A DNA stretch of 64,000 nucleotides from Bacteroides mediterraneensis (GTDB lineage Bacteria; Bacteroidota; Bacteroidia; Bacteroidales; Bacteroidaceae), in assembly GCF_900128455.1 (NCBI RefSeq), contig NZ_LT635783.1, forward strand, positions 658,322 through 722,321. The letters are read 5' to 3'. Below are positions 51,950 through 61,219 of the stretch, in pieces. A program made the translations under genes and the position numbers. Position 1 is the stretch's first letter. Every line of letters starts with the position of its first letter. A model generated the notes under the pieces. It made no database searches. It was given only the letters and a program-made list of their open reading frames with translations, and was not told where the DNA came from.

Positions 51950-52384
51950 ATGGCAGACGATTCTTTTTACATGAAACAAGCACTGGCTGAGGCTGCACGG
52001 GCCGCAGACAGAGGAGAGGTACCCGTAGGGGCCGTGGTGGTCTGCCGGGACCGCATCATTGCGCGTGCGCATAACCTGACCGAAACCTTGCACGATGTGA
52101 CGGCCCATGCGGAAATGCAGGCGGTGACGGCGGCGGCCAATGCATTGGGGGCGAAATACCTGAATGATTGTACGTTGTATGTCACGGTGGAGCCTTGTGT
52201 GATGTGTGCGGGAGCGATTGCCTGGGCACAGGTAGGTCGTCTCGTTTTCGGGGCGGAAGACGAGAAAAGAGGTTACCAGCGGTATGCGCCGCAAGCCTTG
52301 CACCCTAAGACGGTGGTCGTGAAAGGAGTGTTGTCCGACGAGTGTGCCGGACTGATGAAGGACTTCTTCCGGAAAAGAAGATGA
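51950..52384 (+). CDS. tadA: tRNA adenosine deaminase (TadA-type)
   Basis: TadA converts the wobble adenosine of tRNA-Arg(ACG) to inosine. The 144-residue deaminase has the zinc/proton shuttle motif HAEMQAVTAA and the zinc ligands in PCVMCAGAIAWAQ, plus AEDEKRGYQRYAP. The start MADDSFYMKQALAEAARAA gives the normal N-terminal helix and follows the small upstream gene by four bases. It could also be a general cytidine/guanine-type deaminase, but the VFGAEDEKRG region and length favour TadA. Confidence 0.93.
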   Translation: MADDSFYMKQALAEAARAADRGEVPVGAVVVCRDRIIARAHNLTETLHDVTAHAEMQAVTAAANALGAKYLNDCTLYVTVEPCVMCAGAIAWAQVGRLVFGAEDEKRGYQRYAPQALHPKTVVVKGVLSDECAGLMKDFFRKRR

Positions 52385-52390
52385 AATGTT

Positions 52391-52669
52391 TTATTTGATT
52401 TCTTCAAAATCCACGTATTCCCCTTCTTCTTTGTCGAAAATCTTTTTCCGTTGGCGTACGGAGGGATTTCCTTCGTTGGAATAAGCATCGAAGGACTCTT
52501 CCTGTGGCTGACTTGAACCGGAGGAATAGGTGGTCCGTTGGGAAGAACTGTTGCGTTGCATGCGTCGTTTGAATCCGAATATCATGCCGATGACTCTGTA
52601 CAGGATGAACAGTCCGATGAGCAGGACGACCAATATGATGAAAAATATAAAGCCTAGAATATGGAACAT
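52391..52669 (-). CDS. Small membrane protein, DUF4834-like
   Basis: This is a 92-residue protein with one N-terminal membrane segment (ILGFIFFIILVVLLIGLFIL), a basic stretch (FGFKRRMQRN), a Ser/Gln-rich linker and an acidic end (KEEGEYVDFEEIK). The layout matches a Bacteroidales family I know as DUF4834; its function is not known. It ends seven bases from the convergent tadA and is the last of a minus-strand run after psd and pssA. Confidence 0.8.
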   Translation of the reverse strand: MFHILGFIFFIILVVLLIGLFILYRVIGMIFGFKRRMQRNSSSQRTTYSSGSSQPQEESFDAYSNEGNPSVRQRKKIFDKEEGEYVDFEEIK

Positions 52670-52723
52670 TTTCTTTCGTTTTTAATTTAGAAGGAACAAA
52701 AAACGTGCCACAATTTCTCCCGT

Positions 52724-53428
52724 TTATTTTTTACGTGTCAGCAAGGATAAAAGGATGTACCATACGATGACGGCCGCGAAGCCGCTCAACTGGAAGATAA
52801 TCAGCAGTGGAATGCTGACAATCAGGAAGATATAACTTATCTTGTTGTGTCCCCATGACAAATCTTTAAACTTCAGGGAGAACATGGGCAGTTCGGCTAC
52901 CAGCAACAATGACATGACAATTACCAGAATGAAGAGGTACAGGGCATTGAAGCTGTCGGAAATCAGAAAATCGTGTGCCCCTACGGTCAGTGAGCCCCAA
53001 AACAAGGCGTTGGCAGGGGTTGGCATGCCGATGAACGAGCTGGTCTGACGTTCGTCCAGGTTGAATTTGGCCAGTCGGAGGGCAGAAAATACGGCAATCA
53101 GGAAGGCCGTGTAGGGCATGAGTCCCGACAGCGGAAGGAGAAAATCCGGATAATGCACCTCCTTGAACAGGGAGAAAGCAATGGCGGCCGGAGCCAGTCC
53201 GAAGGTAATGTCATCGGCCAGCGAGTCCAGCTCTTTCCCGATGGGAGAGGACACATGCAACAGGCGGGCTGTCATCCCGTCGAAGAAGTCGAACACCGCT
53301 CCCAGTACGATGAAAAGCAGTGCCCATTCGTATTTGCTATGAAAAGCCATGTAACAGGCTATGCATCCACAAAACAGATTACAACTGGTAATCGTGTTGG
53401 GTATATTCCGGATAATCGCGTGAGCCAT
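52724..53428 (-). CDS. pssA: CDP-diacylglycerol--serine O-phosphatidyltransferase
   Basis: The enzyme makes phosphatidylserine, the precursor of phosphatidylethanolamine. The 234-residue membrane protein has the CDP-alcohol phosphotransferase signature, seen as DFFDGMTARLL followed by GKELDSLADD (about residues 46-71, with the D-x2-DG-x2-AR-x8-G-x3-D-x3-D spacing). About six hydrophobic segments surround it. I start at MAHAIIRNIPN because the longer ORF has no family N-terminus there. It follows psd by 37 bases. Confidence 0.96.
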   Translation of the reverse strand: MAHAIIRNIPNTITSCNLFCGCIACYMAFHSKYEWALLFIVLGAVFDFFDGMTARLLHVSSPIGKELDSLADDITFGLAPAAIAFSLFKEVHYPDFLLPLSGLMPYTAFLIAVFSALRLAKFNLDERQTSSFIGMPTPANALFWGSLTVGAHDFLISDSFNALYLFILVIVMSLLLVAELPMFSLKFKDLSWGHNKISYIFLIVSIPLLIIFQLSGFAAVIVWYILLSLLTRKK

Positions 53429-53465
53429 GATGTAATAATAAATAAGGTATATACTGTTTTTTGGA

Positions 53466-54161
53466 TTAGGGCAGGCGGGCAATCACTGTTTCGTTGCCGG
53501 TCGTTTTCTGTCCCATGGTCACACAGACTTCTGTACCCAGCGGCAGATACACATCCACCCGCGACCCGAACTTGATGAATCCCATGTGCTCGTCAATGTA
53601 GCAATCCTCTCCCGGCACGGCGTATGTTACAATGCGTCGCGCCACCGCACCCGCAATCTGACGGGCCATGACGGTATGACCTTCCGGGGTATCGATAACA
53701 ACCATCGAACGTTCGTTTTCCGTACTGGCTTTCGGAAGCCAGGCTTTCATGAAGCGTCCGTTATGATGGTCTACATGCTTCACCACTCCATCTACCGGAT
53801 ACCAGTTGGCATGTACGTTGGTGATGTCCATAAAGATGGAAATCATCAGGCGGCGGTCATGGAAGTATTCGTATTCATCCACTTCCTCAATGACTACTAC
53901 ACGTCCGTCGGCCGGTGCCACTACCATTTTTTCCGTGTCCCCCTTGAACAAGCGTATCGGGCAGCGGAAGAAATTAACCATCAGTCCGTAGACGATGAGG
54001 CTTGCGACAGCTACTAAATAAAATGGTATCTTACATTCAATTCCCCAATACAAAGCTGCATTAATAAGGAGTAACAAGATTGCACCGGTAATCAGAATGT
54101 GAGTCCCTTCGTGATGGAGTCGGATTTTTTTGAGTTTCTTTATTTTGTTCATTCGGGTCAT
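53466..54161 (-). CDS. psd: Phosphatidylserine decarboxylase
   Basis: The enzyme decarboxylates phosphatidylserine to phosphatidylethanolamine at the membrane. At 231 residues it is the short (archaeal/Bacteroidetes-type) form. Self-cleavage to the pyruvoyl enzyme is expected at Gly-Ser in [15 protein letters not shown] (about residue 200), and [14 protein letters not shown] and [16 protein letters not shown] are conserved blocks. Two membrane segments precede them. The start could also be the Met three codons later (MNKIKK). A GCACG/CGTGC palindrome lies just upstream. Confidence 0.94.
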   Translation of the reverse strand: MTRMNKIKKLKKIRLHHEGTHILITGAILLLLINAALYWGIECKIPFYLVAVASLIVYGLMVNFFRCPIRLFKGDTEKMVVAPADGRVVVIEEVDEYEYFHDRRLMISIFMDITNVHANWYPVDGVVKHVDHHNGRFMKAWLPKASTENERSMVVIDTPEGHTVMARQIAGAVARRIVTYAVPGEDCYIDEHMGFIKFGSRVDVYLPLGTEVCVTMGQKTTGNETVIARLP

Positions 54162-54374
54162 AACAAAGTTGCACGTTTTATCGTGCGAAGATAGGGCTAT
54201 TTTAAGAACTCTGCAAATTATAGAAACAGAAAAACAGTTTAGCGCAAAGATTTCCTCTTTTATAAAGAGGAAAAAAGGTGATTTTGTAGCTTTTTGCTAC
54301 TTTTCCTGCGGTGTAGGGAGAAAGTTCTTGAAAGAAGACGACATTTTTGACAAAGCTCCAATATCCTTTTTTAT

Positions 54375-54458
54375 GTTTCCCAATCGGGAACCGTACGGTT
54401 TCGGGGTGGAAAACGTATGGTTCGCTGCCGGGAAACATACGGCTCCCGATTGGAAAAC
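54375..54458. repeat. Compound inverted repeat of about 84 bp
   Basis: The left arm (54375-54402, beginning GTTTCCCAATCGGGAA) and the right arm (54428-54458) are inverted copies of each other, with about five mismatches over about 30 bases. The loop between them holds a third related copy (GGAAAACGTATGGTTCGC, 54408-54425). The left arm itself contains an AACCGTACGGTT palindrome. It looks like a structured intergenic repeat; no known family is recognised. Confidence 0.7.
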
Positions 54459-54558
54459 AGACACAGCTATTCGGTGGAATGTCCTTATCTCCAAGGCGTT
54501 TGGTGGTCAATGGAGACGGGTAAGAAGATGTATAAAATGGATTTGCCTTTTCAGGATG

Positions 54559-54596
54559 AAAAAAGACCGTCTTTCGGGAGATGCCGGAAGACGGTC
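54559..54596 (-). terminator. Terminator of the DUF4831-like gene
   Basis: On the minus strand GACCGTCTT, a short loop and AAGACGGTC form a stem followed by a T-run. Confidence 0.8.
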
Positions 54597-54624
54597 TGCA
54601 TGTTCTTTTCAGTCAAGTGTACGG

Positions 54625-55665
54625 TCAATCTTTGTCAATCTTCACGATTCCGCCTGTGGTAGGGTTGAAAATCACGCGGGTGTTGACTTTCTTGTCGAAC
54701 AGGCCGTCTACCAATACTTCCGTGTAGCCGAACTGGGTAAACGCCATATCATCGTCGAAAAGTTTTTTGCCCTGGTAGGTGACGGTTACATTTCCCTTAC
54801 CGGGAATATTATAGATGATGCCTTTGTTTCTCTTCTTTTTTTTCTGGTCTTCTTCCGTTGCCGGCAAGGTCGACGTGTTGCGGATGGAGACATAAATCGG
54901 GTCGCCCGCCAGATTGTTTACTGGAAGTACCCCTAACTGGGTAGAGAAGCGTGCTGCGATTTGTTCTTGCATGTTTTTCTCGGGCTCTACCAGTATGGTA
55001 AAGACTTTGTCCGTGCGGTCGGTGACCCCGGTAAAGGCTTGTGCCAATGCTTTTTCCTGCTTGTCAAGCTGTTCGATGACCAGTTGCAGGGAAGCTCCGT
55101 CTTTAGGCATGGTGTCGGCCTGTCCGCGCAAGATGAGGTTTTTGCTGTCGCGGATGTTGTAGATTTCACGGGCAGTCAGCTCGGCCATCTTGGGTGTTGA
55201 ACCGGCCATGAGAATGTCTTCCGTCATGTATTTGCTGGCGTTTTCATGGGGTTGTGGAGTTTCCAGCTTGTAATCGGGAAGCTGTTCTTTCTCGGTGGAG
55301 GTGGTATTGATAGCCTTTACGATGCCTTTGTCTGTCAGTTCTACGTTGGAAGCTACATTTTTATCTTTTAATTTTATGATGTAGGCATTGGTAGAATCGG
55401 GTACACCTTCCAGCCGTACACGGATATCTTTGATTTCCCAGTGGGTCTCAGGTTTGGTGCCGATGTTGTTCAGCCGCAGGTATCGGCTTGCATAGAGGCA
55501 GAAGTCGCCCGGCTGGTAGTCTACTTTGGTGGCAATGATGTCAATGGCTACTTTAGTCTTGGGCAGGAAGTAGACGATACCTTCACCTTCCTGTGGCACA
55601 TAGCTTTCTTGGGAGTAGGCGCTCAGAGAGGCCAGCAGTCCCAACGCGATGATTCCTCTTTTCAT
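54625..55665 (-). CDS. Exported DUF4831-like protein
   Basis: This is an exported protein of 346 residues, with a signal peptide (MKRGIIALGLLASLSAYSQ). It belongs, as I judge, to the Bacteroidales family DUF4831, whose function is unknown. The sequence is beta-rich in its first half, with conserved-looking YFLPKTKVAIDIIATKV and YASRYLRLN. A helical middle follows (EQLDKQEKALAQAF), and a C-terminal strand region ends in TGGIVKIDKD. It directly precedes the NAD(P)H-hydrate repair gene transcriptionally downstream by 10 bases, but no functional link is evident. Confidence 0.75.
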   Translation of the reverse strand: MKRGIIALGLLASLSAYSQESYVPQEGEGIVYFLPKTKVAIDIIATKVDYQPGDFCLYASRYLRLNNIGTKPETHWEIKDIRVRLEGVPDSTNAYIIKLKDKNVASNVELTDKGIVKAINTTSTEKEQLPDYKLETPQPHENASKYMTEDILMAGSTPKMAELTAREIYNIRDSKNLILRGQADTMPKDGASLQLVIEQLDKQEKALAQAFTGVTDRTDKVFTILVEPEKNMQEQIAARFSTQLGVLPVNNLAGDPIYVSIRNTSTLPATEEDQKKKKRNKGIIYNIPGKGNVTVTYQGKKLFDDDMAFTQFGYTEVLVDGLFDKKVNTRVIFNPTTGGIVKIDKD

Positions 55666-55675
55666 ATTTTGTCTG

Positions 55676-57193
55676 TCATTTAATTTCCATTAGTTGTTTC
55701 CATGCTTCGGGCAGGGCATCCACAATGTCGCCGGAAGTCATGCCGATGACACCTTTCCGCTGGCAGGCAATGTCGCCGGCCAGGCCGTGTACGTAGACTC
55801 CCAGACGGCAGGCTTCTTCTTGTGTATATCCCTGTGAGAGAAGGGAAAGGAGGATACCCGTCAGTACGTCTCCGCTGCCGGCCGTTGCCATGCCCGGATT
55901 GCCTGTCGGGTTGAAATAGGTTTCTCCGTCGGGGGTGATGACGGCTGTCCATGCGCCTTTCAGCACGATGAAGCATTGCAGGTAGGCAGCCAGTTCCTTG
56001 GCCTTGGACAACCGTTCGAAACTGTTGCTGCAACGGCCGATGATACGCTCCAGTTCCTTCACGTGAGGGGTGAGGATGCTGTGGCGGGGAATGCGGGTCA
56101 GGTAGTTGCGATAGTTGCTGAAGATGTTCAGGGCATCAGCGTCGAGTACCAGCGGAATGTAGCAGTTGCTGATTTGGTCGAAGAGCGCCTGTACGGTCAC
56201 TTCTTCCTGTCCCAGTCCCGGGCCGATGGCTACGGCCTGGAAATTGTCGAGGTCGGCCGCTTCGGCAAAGCAGCGGTCATGCACATCGTCCTGTACCATG
56301 GCTTCGGGCACATTGCTCTGGAGCAGGAGGTGATTGCAGACAGGGGTGTGTACGGTGAGTAGTCCGATACCGGAACGCAGACAGGCCCGCGAGGCCAGCA
56401 GGGCAGCCCCTCCCATGCCGTAGGAACCGGCTATCAGCAGGCCGTGGCCGAACATGCCTTTATGGGCAAATTTCTTCCGTGGCTTGATGAGTGCACGCAT
56501 CTCGCTTGCTTCGGTGATGAGGTAAGGCGTTTTGGCTTTTTCAATGAATTCCCGGCTGATGCCGATGTCGAGCAATTGCCATTCGCCTACCACGTCGGCA
56601 TTCTCCGCAAAGAGGAAGGAGAGTTTCGGCAGCTGGATGCTTAGGGTCAGGTCGGCCTTGATGATGTTCTGGCGGATGTTGTGGGTGTTGTCTTCTCCCA
56701 TCAGACCAGAAGGGATATCAATGGATACTACTTGGGAAGGGGAGGCGTTGATGTATTGCACGACGGCTGCAAATCCACCACTCAGCGGCTTGTTGAGGCC
56801 GGAGCCGAACAGTCCGTCCACGATGACGTCGTGGCTGCCCAGCTGGGGAGGGTCGAACTGGCTGCTGACTTCCGTATAATTGGCAAACCCGCTTTCTTTC
56901 AGACGCTGTACGTTGGTGAGACATTCTTCGGAAAGGGTTCCTTTCACGTTAAACAGGTAGACTTCTACCGGGTAGTGTTTCAGGAAGAGGATACGGGCCA
57001 CAGCCAGGGCATCGCCTCCGTTGTTGCCCGGACCGGCAAAGACGATGATGCGGTGCGATTTGTCCCAGCGGTCACTGATGGCTTGTGCCAGCAGGCCGGC
57101 CGCCTTTTCCATGAGGTTGATTGACAATATAGATTCATGGGCGATGGTATATGCATCGGCCTCTTTTTGTTGTGTACAACTTAAAATTTTCAT
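55676..57193 (-). CDS. nnrDE: Bifunctional NAD(P)H-hydrate epimerase/dehydratase
   Basis: This enzyme repairs damaged NAD(P)H hydrates. The N-terminal YjeF_N domain (about 1-210) epimerises them, with FAGPGNNGGDALAVARIL and VVSIDIPSGLMGEDN; the C-terminal YjeF_C domain (about 225-505) is the ADP-dependent dehydratase, with FGHGLLIAGSYGMGGAA, AIGPGLGQEE and NPTGNPGMATAGSGDVLTG. At 505 residues both domains are full length. It is upstream of the DUF4831-like gene on the same strand and divergent from hpt. Confidence 0.96.
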   Translation of the reverse strand: MKILSCTQQKEADAYTIAHESILSINLMEKAAGLLAQAISDRWDKSHRIIVFAGPGNNGGDALAVARILFLKHYPVEVYLFNVKGTLSEECLTNVQRLKESGFANYTEVSSQFDPPQLGSHDVIVDGLFGSGLNKPLSGGFAAVVQYINASPSQVVSIDIPSGLMGEDNTHNIRQNIIKADLTLSIQLPKLSFLFAENADVVGEWQLLDIGISREFIEKAKTPYLITEASEMRALIKPRKKFAHKGMFGHGLLIAGSYGMGGAALLASRACLRSGIGLLTVHTPVCNHLLLQSNVPEAMVQDDVHDRCFAEAADLDNFQAVAIGPGLGQEEVTVQALFDQISNCYIPLVLDADALNIFSNYRNYLTRIPRHSILTPHVKELERIIGRCSNSFERLSKAKELAAYLQCFIVLKGAWTAVITPDGETYFNPTGNPGMATAGSGDVLTGILLSLLSQGYTQEEACRLGVYVHGLAGDIACQRKGVIGMTSGDIVDALPEAWKQLMEIK

Positions 57194-57316
57194 TGTATAT
57201 ATAAAATAGCTATTTTGTCGGTAAAAGTACGAAAAAAGCCCCGAATGGTGTATATGTTCTATTGAAAATATCTTTAAATACTCAGGGGGATGTGTGGCGG
57301 TTTTAGGGAAAATCCG

Positions 57317-57324
57317 TAAATTTG
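57317..57324 (+). promoter_or_regulatory. -7 box for the hpt-adk operon
   Basis: TAAATTTG matches TAnnTTTG, 28 bases before the hpt ATG. Confidence 0.5.
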
Positions 57325-57352
57325 CGCAATTTCTAAAAAACTACATCATAAC

Positions 57353-57889
57353 ATGGAGACGATTCAGATAAAAGACAAACGTTTCAAGACGTTTATCCCG
57401 GAGGCGGAAATTTTGAAGGAAGTGGCACGTGTAGCCGATGAAATCAATCGTGATTTGGAAGGGGAGAAACCACTGTTCCTGAGTGTGTTGAACGGCTCGT
57501 TCATGTTTACGGCCGACTTGATGAAGCATCTGACGATTCCGTGTGAGGTTTCTTTTGTGAAACTGGCTTCGTACGAGGGAACGGCTTCTACGGGCAAGGT
57601 GAAGGAACTGGTAGGACTGAACGAAGACATTACGGGACGTACGGTTGTTATCGTGGAGGATATTGTGGATACGGGACTGACCATGCAGCGTTTGTTGGAG
57701 ACCCTGAAGGCACGCCATCCGAAAGAAATCCGCATTGCCACTCTGCTGGTAAAACCGGACAAACTGAAAGTGGACTTGGACATTCATTATGTGGCCATGC
57801 GTATTCCGAATGATTTTATTGTGGGATACGGGCTGGACTATGATGGTCTGGGCCGGAACTATCGCGACATTTATACGGTAATGGAATAA
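57353..57889 (+). CDS. hpt: Hypoxanthine phosphoribosyltransferase
   Basis: The enzyme salvages hypoxanthine (and often guanine) using PRPP. The 178-residue protein has the PRPP motif VVIVEDIVDTGLTM and the flexible-loop SFVKLASYEGTASTGKV region, plus the base-binding end DFIVGYGLDYDGLGRN. It begins a probable operon with adk (28-base gap), obg and downstream genes, and is divergent from nnrDE. Confidence 0.97.
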   Translation: METIQIKDKRFKTFIPEAEILKEVARVADEINRDLEGEKPLFLSVLNGSFMFTADLMKHLTIPCEVSFVKLASYEGTASTGKVKELVGLNEDITGRTVVIVEDIVDTGLTMQRLLETLKARHPKEIRIATLLVKPDKLKVDLDIHYVAMRIPNDFIVGYGLDYDGLGRNYRDIYTVME

Positions 57890-57916
57890 TTTTTTATAAA
57901 TCATATCTAAAACAAC

Positions 57917-58486
57917 ATGTTGAATATTGTAATTTTTGGTGCTCCGGGTTCAGGTAAGGGAACTCAGAGTGCTCGTATTGTGGAAAAGTATGGCTTGAAC
58001 CATATTTCTACGGGAGATGTATTGCGTGCGGAAATCAAGAACGGTACAGAGCTGGGTAAGACAGCCAAAGGTTATATCGACAATGGTCAGCTGATTCCTG
58101 ACGCATTGATGATTGATATCCTGGCGAGTGTGTTCGACAGCTTCAAAGATAGCAAAGGTGTAATCTTCGACGGATTTCCTCGTACCATCGCTCAGGCAGA
58201 AGCCTTGAAGAAGATGTTGCAGGAACGTGGCCAGGAAGTGTCTATCATGCTCGACCTGGAAGTGCCGGAAGAAGAACTGATGACTCGTCTGATCAAACGT
58301 GGACAGGAATCAGGCCGTGCCGACGACAACGAAGAAACAATCAAAAAACGTCTGGTGGTATATCATTCTCAGACAGCTCCGTTGATTGACTGGTACAAGA
58401 ACGACGGTAAATATTGCCACATCCAGGGTCTGGGTACCATGGAAGGCATCTTCGCTGACATCTGTGCAGCTATCGATAAACTTTAA
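57917..58486 (+). CDS. adk: Adenylate kinase
   Basis: Adenylate kinase interconverts AMP, ADP and ATP. The 189-residue length is the short form with a small lid. Motifs are FGAPGSGKGTQSA (P-loop), GDVLRAEI, FDGFPRTIAQAE and the lid residues in KRGQESGRADDNEE. It lies between hpt and obg; a hairpin separates it from obg. Confidence 0.98.
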   Translation: MLNIVIFGAPGSGKGTQSARIVEKYGLNHISTGDVLRAEIKNGTELGKTAKGYIDNGQLIPDALMIDILASVFDSFKDSKGVIFDGFPRTIAQAEALKKMLQERGQEVSIMLDLEVPEEELMTRLIKRGQESGRADDNEETIKKRLVVYHSQTAPLIDWYKNDGKYCHIQGLGTMEGIFADICAAIDKL

Positions 58487-58496
58487 ATAATGGAAA

Positions 58497-58526
58497 AACT
58501 GGCGGGCTGGGGACAGTCTGCCAGTT
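58497..58526 (+). terminator. Hairpin between adk and obg
   Basis: AACTGGC (58497-58503) pairs with GCCAGTT (58520-58526), with further pairing inside. No long T-run follows, so it may be a processing or partial-termination stem. Confidence 0.45.
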
Positions 58527-58541
58527 CTTAAACTTTAAATT

Positions 58542-59726
58542 ATGGCTGAATCGAATTTTGTTGATTATGTAAAAATCTATTGCCGCTCCGGAAAAGGAGG
58601 CCGCGGTTCGGTGCACATGCGCCGTGAGAAGTATATGCCCAACGGAGGTCCAGACGGTGGCGACGGTGGTAGAGGAGGTCATGTGATTTTGCGGGGAAAC
58701 CGCAACTATTGGACGTTGCTGCACCTGAAATACGACCGTCATGTGTTTGCGGAACACGGCGGAAACGGTTCGAAGAACAAGAGCTTCGGAAAAGACGGGG
58801 CAGACAAGGTCATCGAGGTTCCATGCGGGACTGTAGTATATAACGCCGAAACCGGCGAATATGTGTGCGACGTAACGGAGCACGGACAAGAGGTCATCTT
58901 GCTGAAAGGCGGACGTGGCGGATTGGGAAACTGGCATTTTCGTACAGCTACCCGTCAGGCACCTCGTTTTGCCCAACCGGGGGAACCCATGCAGGAGATG
59001 ACGGTGATTTTGGAATTGAAATTATTGGCTGATGTGGGTCTGGTGGGTTTCCCGAATGCGGGAAAATCAACCTTGCTGGCGGCTGTGTCTGCGGCACGTC
59101 CGAAGATTGCCAACTATCCTTTTACCACGCTGGAACCGAATCTGGGTATCGTGTCCTATCGCGAAGGCAAATCGTTCGTGATGGCGGATATCCCGGGTAT
59201 CATTGAAGGTGCGAGTGAAGGTAAAGGACTGGGACTGCGCTTCTTGCGTCATATCGAGCGTAACTCCCTGCTGTTGTTCATGGTGCCGGGCGATACGGAT
59301 GACATCCGGAAGGAGTATGAGATTCTGCTCCATGAACTGGCTACGTTCAATCCGGAGATGCTGGACAAGCAGCGGGTGCTGGCCATCACGAAATGTGATA
59401 TGCTGGATGAGGAGCTTATGCAGATGCTGGAGCCTACATTGCCTGAAGATATACCGCATGTCTTTATCTCTTCGGTATCCGGAATGGGTATCCAGCAGCT
59501 GAAGGACCTGTTGTGGATGGAATTGAATAAAGACAGCAACCAGTTGGAGGCCGTACGTCGGGAAGCCATCGTACATCGTCCGAAGGACCTGAAGAAACTC
59601 CAGAAAGAACTGGAGGATATGGGTGAGGACGAGGACTTCGAGTATGAATACGAGGAGGATACGGACGAGGATGACTTCGACTACGAGTACGAGGAGGAAG
59701 ACTGGGACGACGAAACACAGAAATAA
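58542..59726 (+). CDS. obgE: Obg-family GTPase (ObgE/CgtA)
   Basis: Obg is an essential GTPase tied to ribosome assembly and stress signalling. The 394-residue protein has the glycine-rich Obg fold at the N-terminus ([19 protein letters not shown] and [14 protein letters not shown]), and the G domain with [32 protein letters not shown] and TKCDMLDEE. An unusually long acidic C-terminal tail (about 365-394) of Glu, Asp and Tyr follows. Its stop codon overlaps the start of the next gene (TAATG). Confidence 0.97.
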   Translation: MAESNFVDYVKIYCRSGKGGRGSVHMRREKYMPNGGPDGGDGGRGGHVILRGNRNYWTLLHLKYDRHVFAEHGGNGSKNKSFGKDGADKVIEVPCGTVVYNAETGEYVCDVTEHGQEVILLKGGRGGLGNWHFRTATRQAPRFAQPGEPMQEMTVILELKLLADVGLVGFPNAGKSTLLAAVSAARPKIANYPFTTLEPNLGIVSYREGKSFVMADIPGIIEGASEGKGLGLRFLRHIERNSLLLFMVPGDTDDIRKEYEILLHELATFNPEMLDKQRVLAITKCDMLDEELMQMLEPTLPEDIPHVFISSVSGMGIQQLKDLLWMELNKDSNQLEAVRREAIVHRPKDLKKLQKELEDMGEDEDFEYEYEEDTDEDDFDYEYEEEDWDDETQK

Positions 59727-60532
59727 TGGATCATCTGACTAAGGATAAAAGGATGTGGGTGTACGACCGGAGGAGCTCGCGCACCGACATCTTTTGTTTT
59801 TCTACCACCCGTCATGGAGGCTATAGCGAGGGAAACTATGCCTCGTTCAACTGTAACCATTATTGTGGAGATAATCCTGAAAAGGTGGAACAGAACCGGG
59901 AGTTATTGTGCTCATTGATGCCTGTCCGTCCGAAAATGCTGGTGGTACCTCATCAGACACACGGCACGACGGTGAGGGTGATTGATGATGAGTTTATCGG
60001 ATTTCCTCCGGAGAAAAGAAGAGAATTGCTGGAGGGAGTGGATGCCTTGGTCAGTGACAAGGCGGGAGTGTGCCTTTGTATCTCTACCGCCGATTGTATT
60101 CCGGTGCTTTGTTATGATAGGAAGCACAAGGTGATGGCGGCTGTTCATGCCGGATGGCGGGGGACGGTAGCCCGGATTGTGGAAAAGACCCTCGACCGGA
60201 TGCGCGAGCTGTACGGCACGGAAGGAGAAGATGTGTGGGCCTGTATCGGACCGGGAATTTCTCTTGAGGCGTTTGAGGTAGGCGAGGAGGTGTATGAAGC
60301 TTTTGAAACCGCAGGATTTGATATGGCGAGGATAGCCCGACGGTATGCAAAGTGGCACATCGACCTGTGGGAGGCAAATCGTCTGCAATTATTGTCGAAA
60401 GGTGTGAAAGCGTCTCATATTGAAGTGGCAGGTGTTTGTACCTATGAGCATTATACGGATTTCTTTTCGGCACGTCGTCTGGGCATTCATTCCGGACGTA
60501 TTTTGTCGGGAATTATGCGAATGGAAAAATAG
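59726..60532 (+). CDS. pgeF: PgeF/YfiH-family laccase-domain protein
   Basis: This 268-residue protein belongs to the multicopper-type laccase domain family now known as peptidoglycan editing factor or purine nucleoside phosphorylase-like. The metal-site residues appear as TADCIPVLCYD, HAGWRGTVARIVEKTL and CIGPGISLEAFEVGEEVY. It overlaps obg by one base, so the two are translationally coupled, an arrangement that I infer to be an operon. The physiological role, whether purine salvage or removal of wrong peptidoglycan units, is still debated for the family. Confidence 0.9.
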   Translation: MDHLTKDKRMWVYDRRSSRTDIFCFSTTRHGGYSEGNYASFNCNHYCGDNPEKVEQNRELLCSLMPVRPKMLVVPHQTHGTTVRVIDDEFIGFPPEKRRELLEGVDALVSDKAGVCLCISTADCIPVLCYDRKHKVMAAVHAGWRGTVARIVEKTLDRMRELYGTEGEDVWACIGPGISLEAFEVGEEVYEAFETAGFDMARIARRYAKWHIDLWEANRLQLLSKGVKASHIEVAGVCTYEHYTDFFSARRLGIHSGRILSGIMRMEK

Positions 60533-60549
60533 AAAGGAAGGTTTGCAGA

Positions 60550-61218
60550 ATGGATTTGAAAATTGAAGTATCAGAAGAGTTACGGCAGGCTTGGCCGCAG
60601 TTTCGCGGGGCTGCCGTGTTTGCTACTGTGAAAAATTCACCTTACAGTGAAGCGTTATGGAAAAGAATCGGGGAGTTTACCGAGCTCTATCGTCAGAAAT
60701 ATACCATTGATTCCATCAAGGAGATGCCGGCTATTCAGGCTACCCGCCAAGCATACAAGAAATGCGGAAAGGATCCCAGCCGTTACCGTCCTTCTTCGGA
60801 AGCCTTGTGCCGCAGGCTGCTGAGAGGCCTTTCGCTGTATCAGATTGATACGCTGGTGGATTTGATTAATCTGGCTTCCATTTACAGCGGACATTCCATC
60901 GGTGGTTTCGACCGTGACAAGATTCAGGGCGACAAACTGGTGCTGGGCATCGGAAAGGCGGGTGAACCTTACGAGGGCATCGGACGTGGAGAACTGAACA
61001 TTGAGGGCATGCCGGTGTATCGGGATGCCGTGGGAGGTGTAGGTACGCCGACCAGTGACAATGAGCGGACGAAGATTTCGGAGCATACCACGCATCTGTT
61101 GGCAATCATGAATGCGTACAGTGGCAGTGAGGGACTGGAGGAAGCGGTGAACTACATGGTGAACCTGCTGAAAGAATTTGCGGAGGCACAGGATGTGGAA
61201 CTTTGTTATTTCAAGTAA
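60550..61218 (+). CDS. B3/B4 domain-containing protein
   Basis: This is a stand-alone version (222 residues) of the B3/B4 domain of phenylalanyl-tRNA synthetase beta chains. Motifs include YKKCGKDPSRYRPSSEALCRRL, LVDLINLASIYSGHSIGGFD and VGGVGTPTSDNERTKIS. In the synthetase this domain edits mischarged tRNA; the free form is thought to bind or edit aminoacyl-tRNA or amino-acid-like ligands, which is not proven here. It lies 17 bases after pgeF and is followed by the M23 peptidase gene. Confidence 0.9.
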   Translation: MDLKIEVSEELRQAWPQFRGAAVFATVKNSPYSEALWKRIGEFTELYRQKYTIDSIKEMPAIQATRQAYKKCGKDPSRYRPSSEALCRRLLRGLSLYQIDTLVDLINLASIYSGHSIGGFDRDKIQGDKLVLGIGKAGEPYEGIGRGELNIEGMPVYRDAVGGVGTPTSDNERTKISEHTTHLLAIMNAYSGSEGLEEAVNYMVNLLKEFAEAQDVELCYFK

Positions 61219-61219
61219 G

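Larger units (their letters stand above)
54162..54624. other. 463-bp intergenic region with hairpins
   Basis: No gene is seen. From left to right it holds a small palindrome before psd (54172-54187), a 10-bp hairpin (54249-54271), a GTAGC/GCTAC hairpin (54287-54301), the compound inverted repeat (54375-54458) and the terminator of the next gene (54559-54596). Confidence 0.5.

Noticed and set aside
54130..54936. A 268-codon plus-strand ORF across the psd-to-DUF4831 gap.
   Set aside because: It overlaps two real genes in antisense and runs through repeats and a terminator; no family match is seen.
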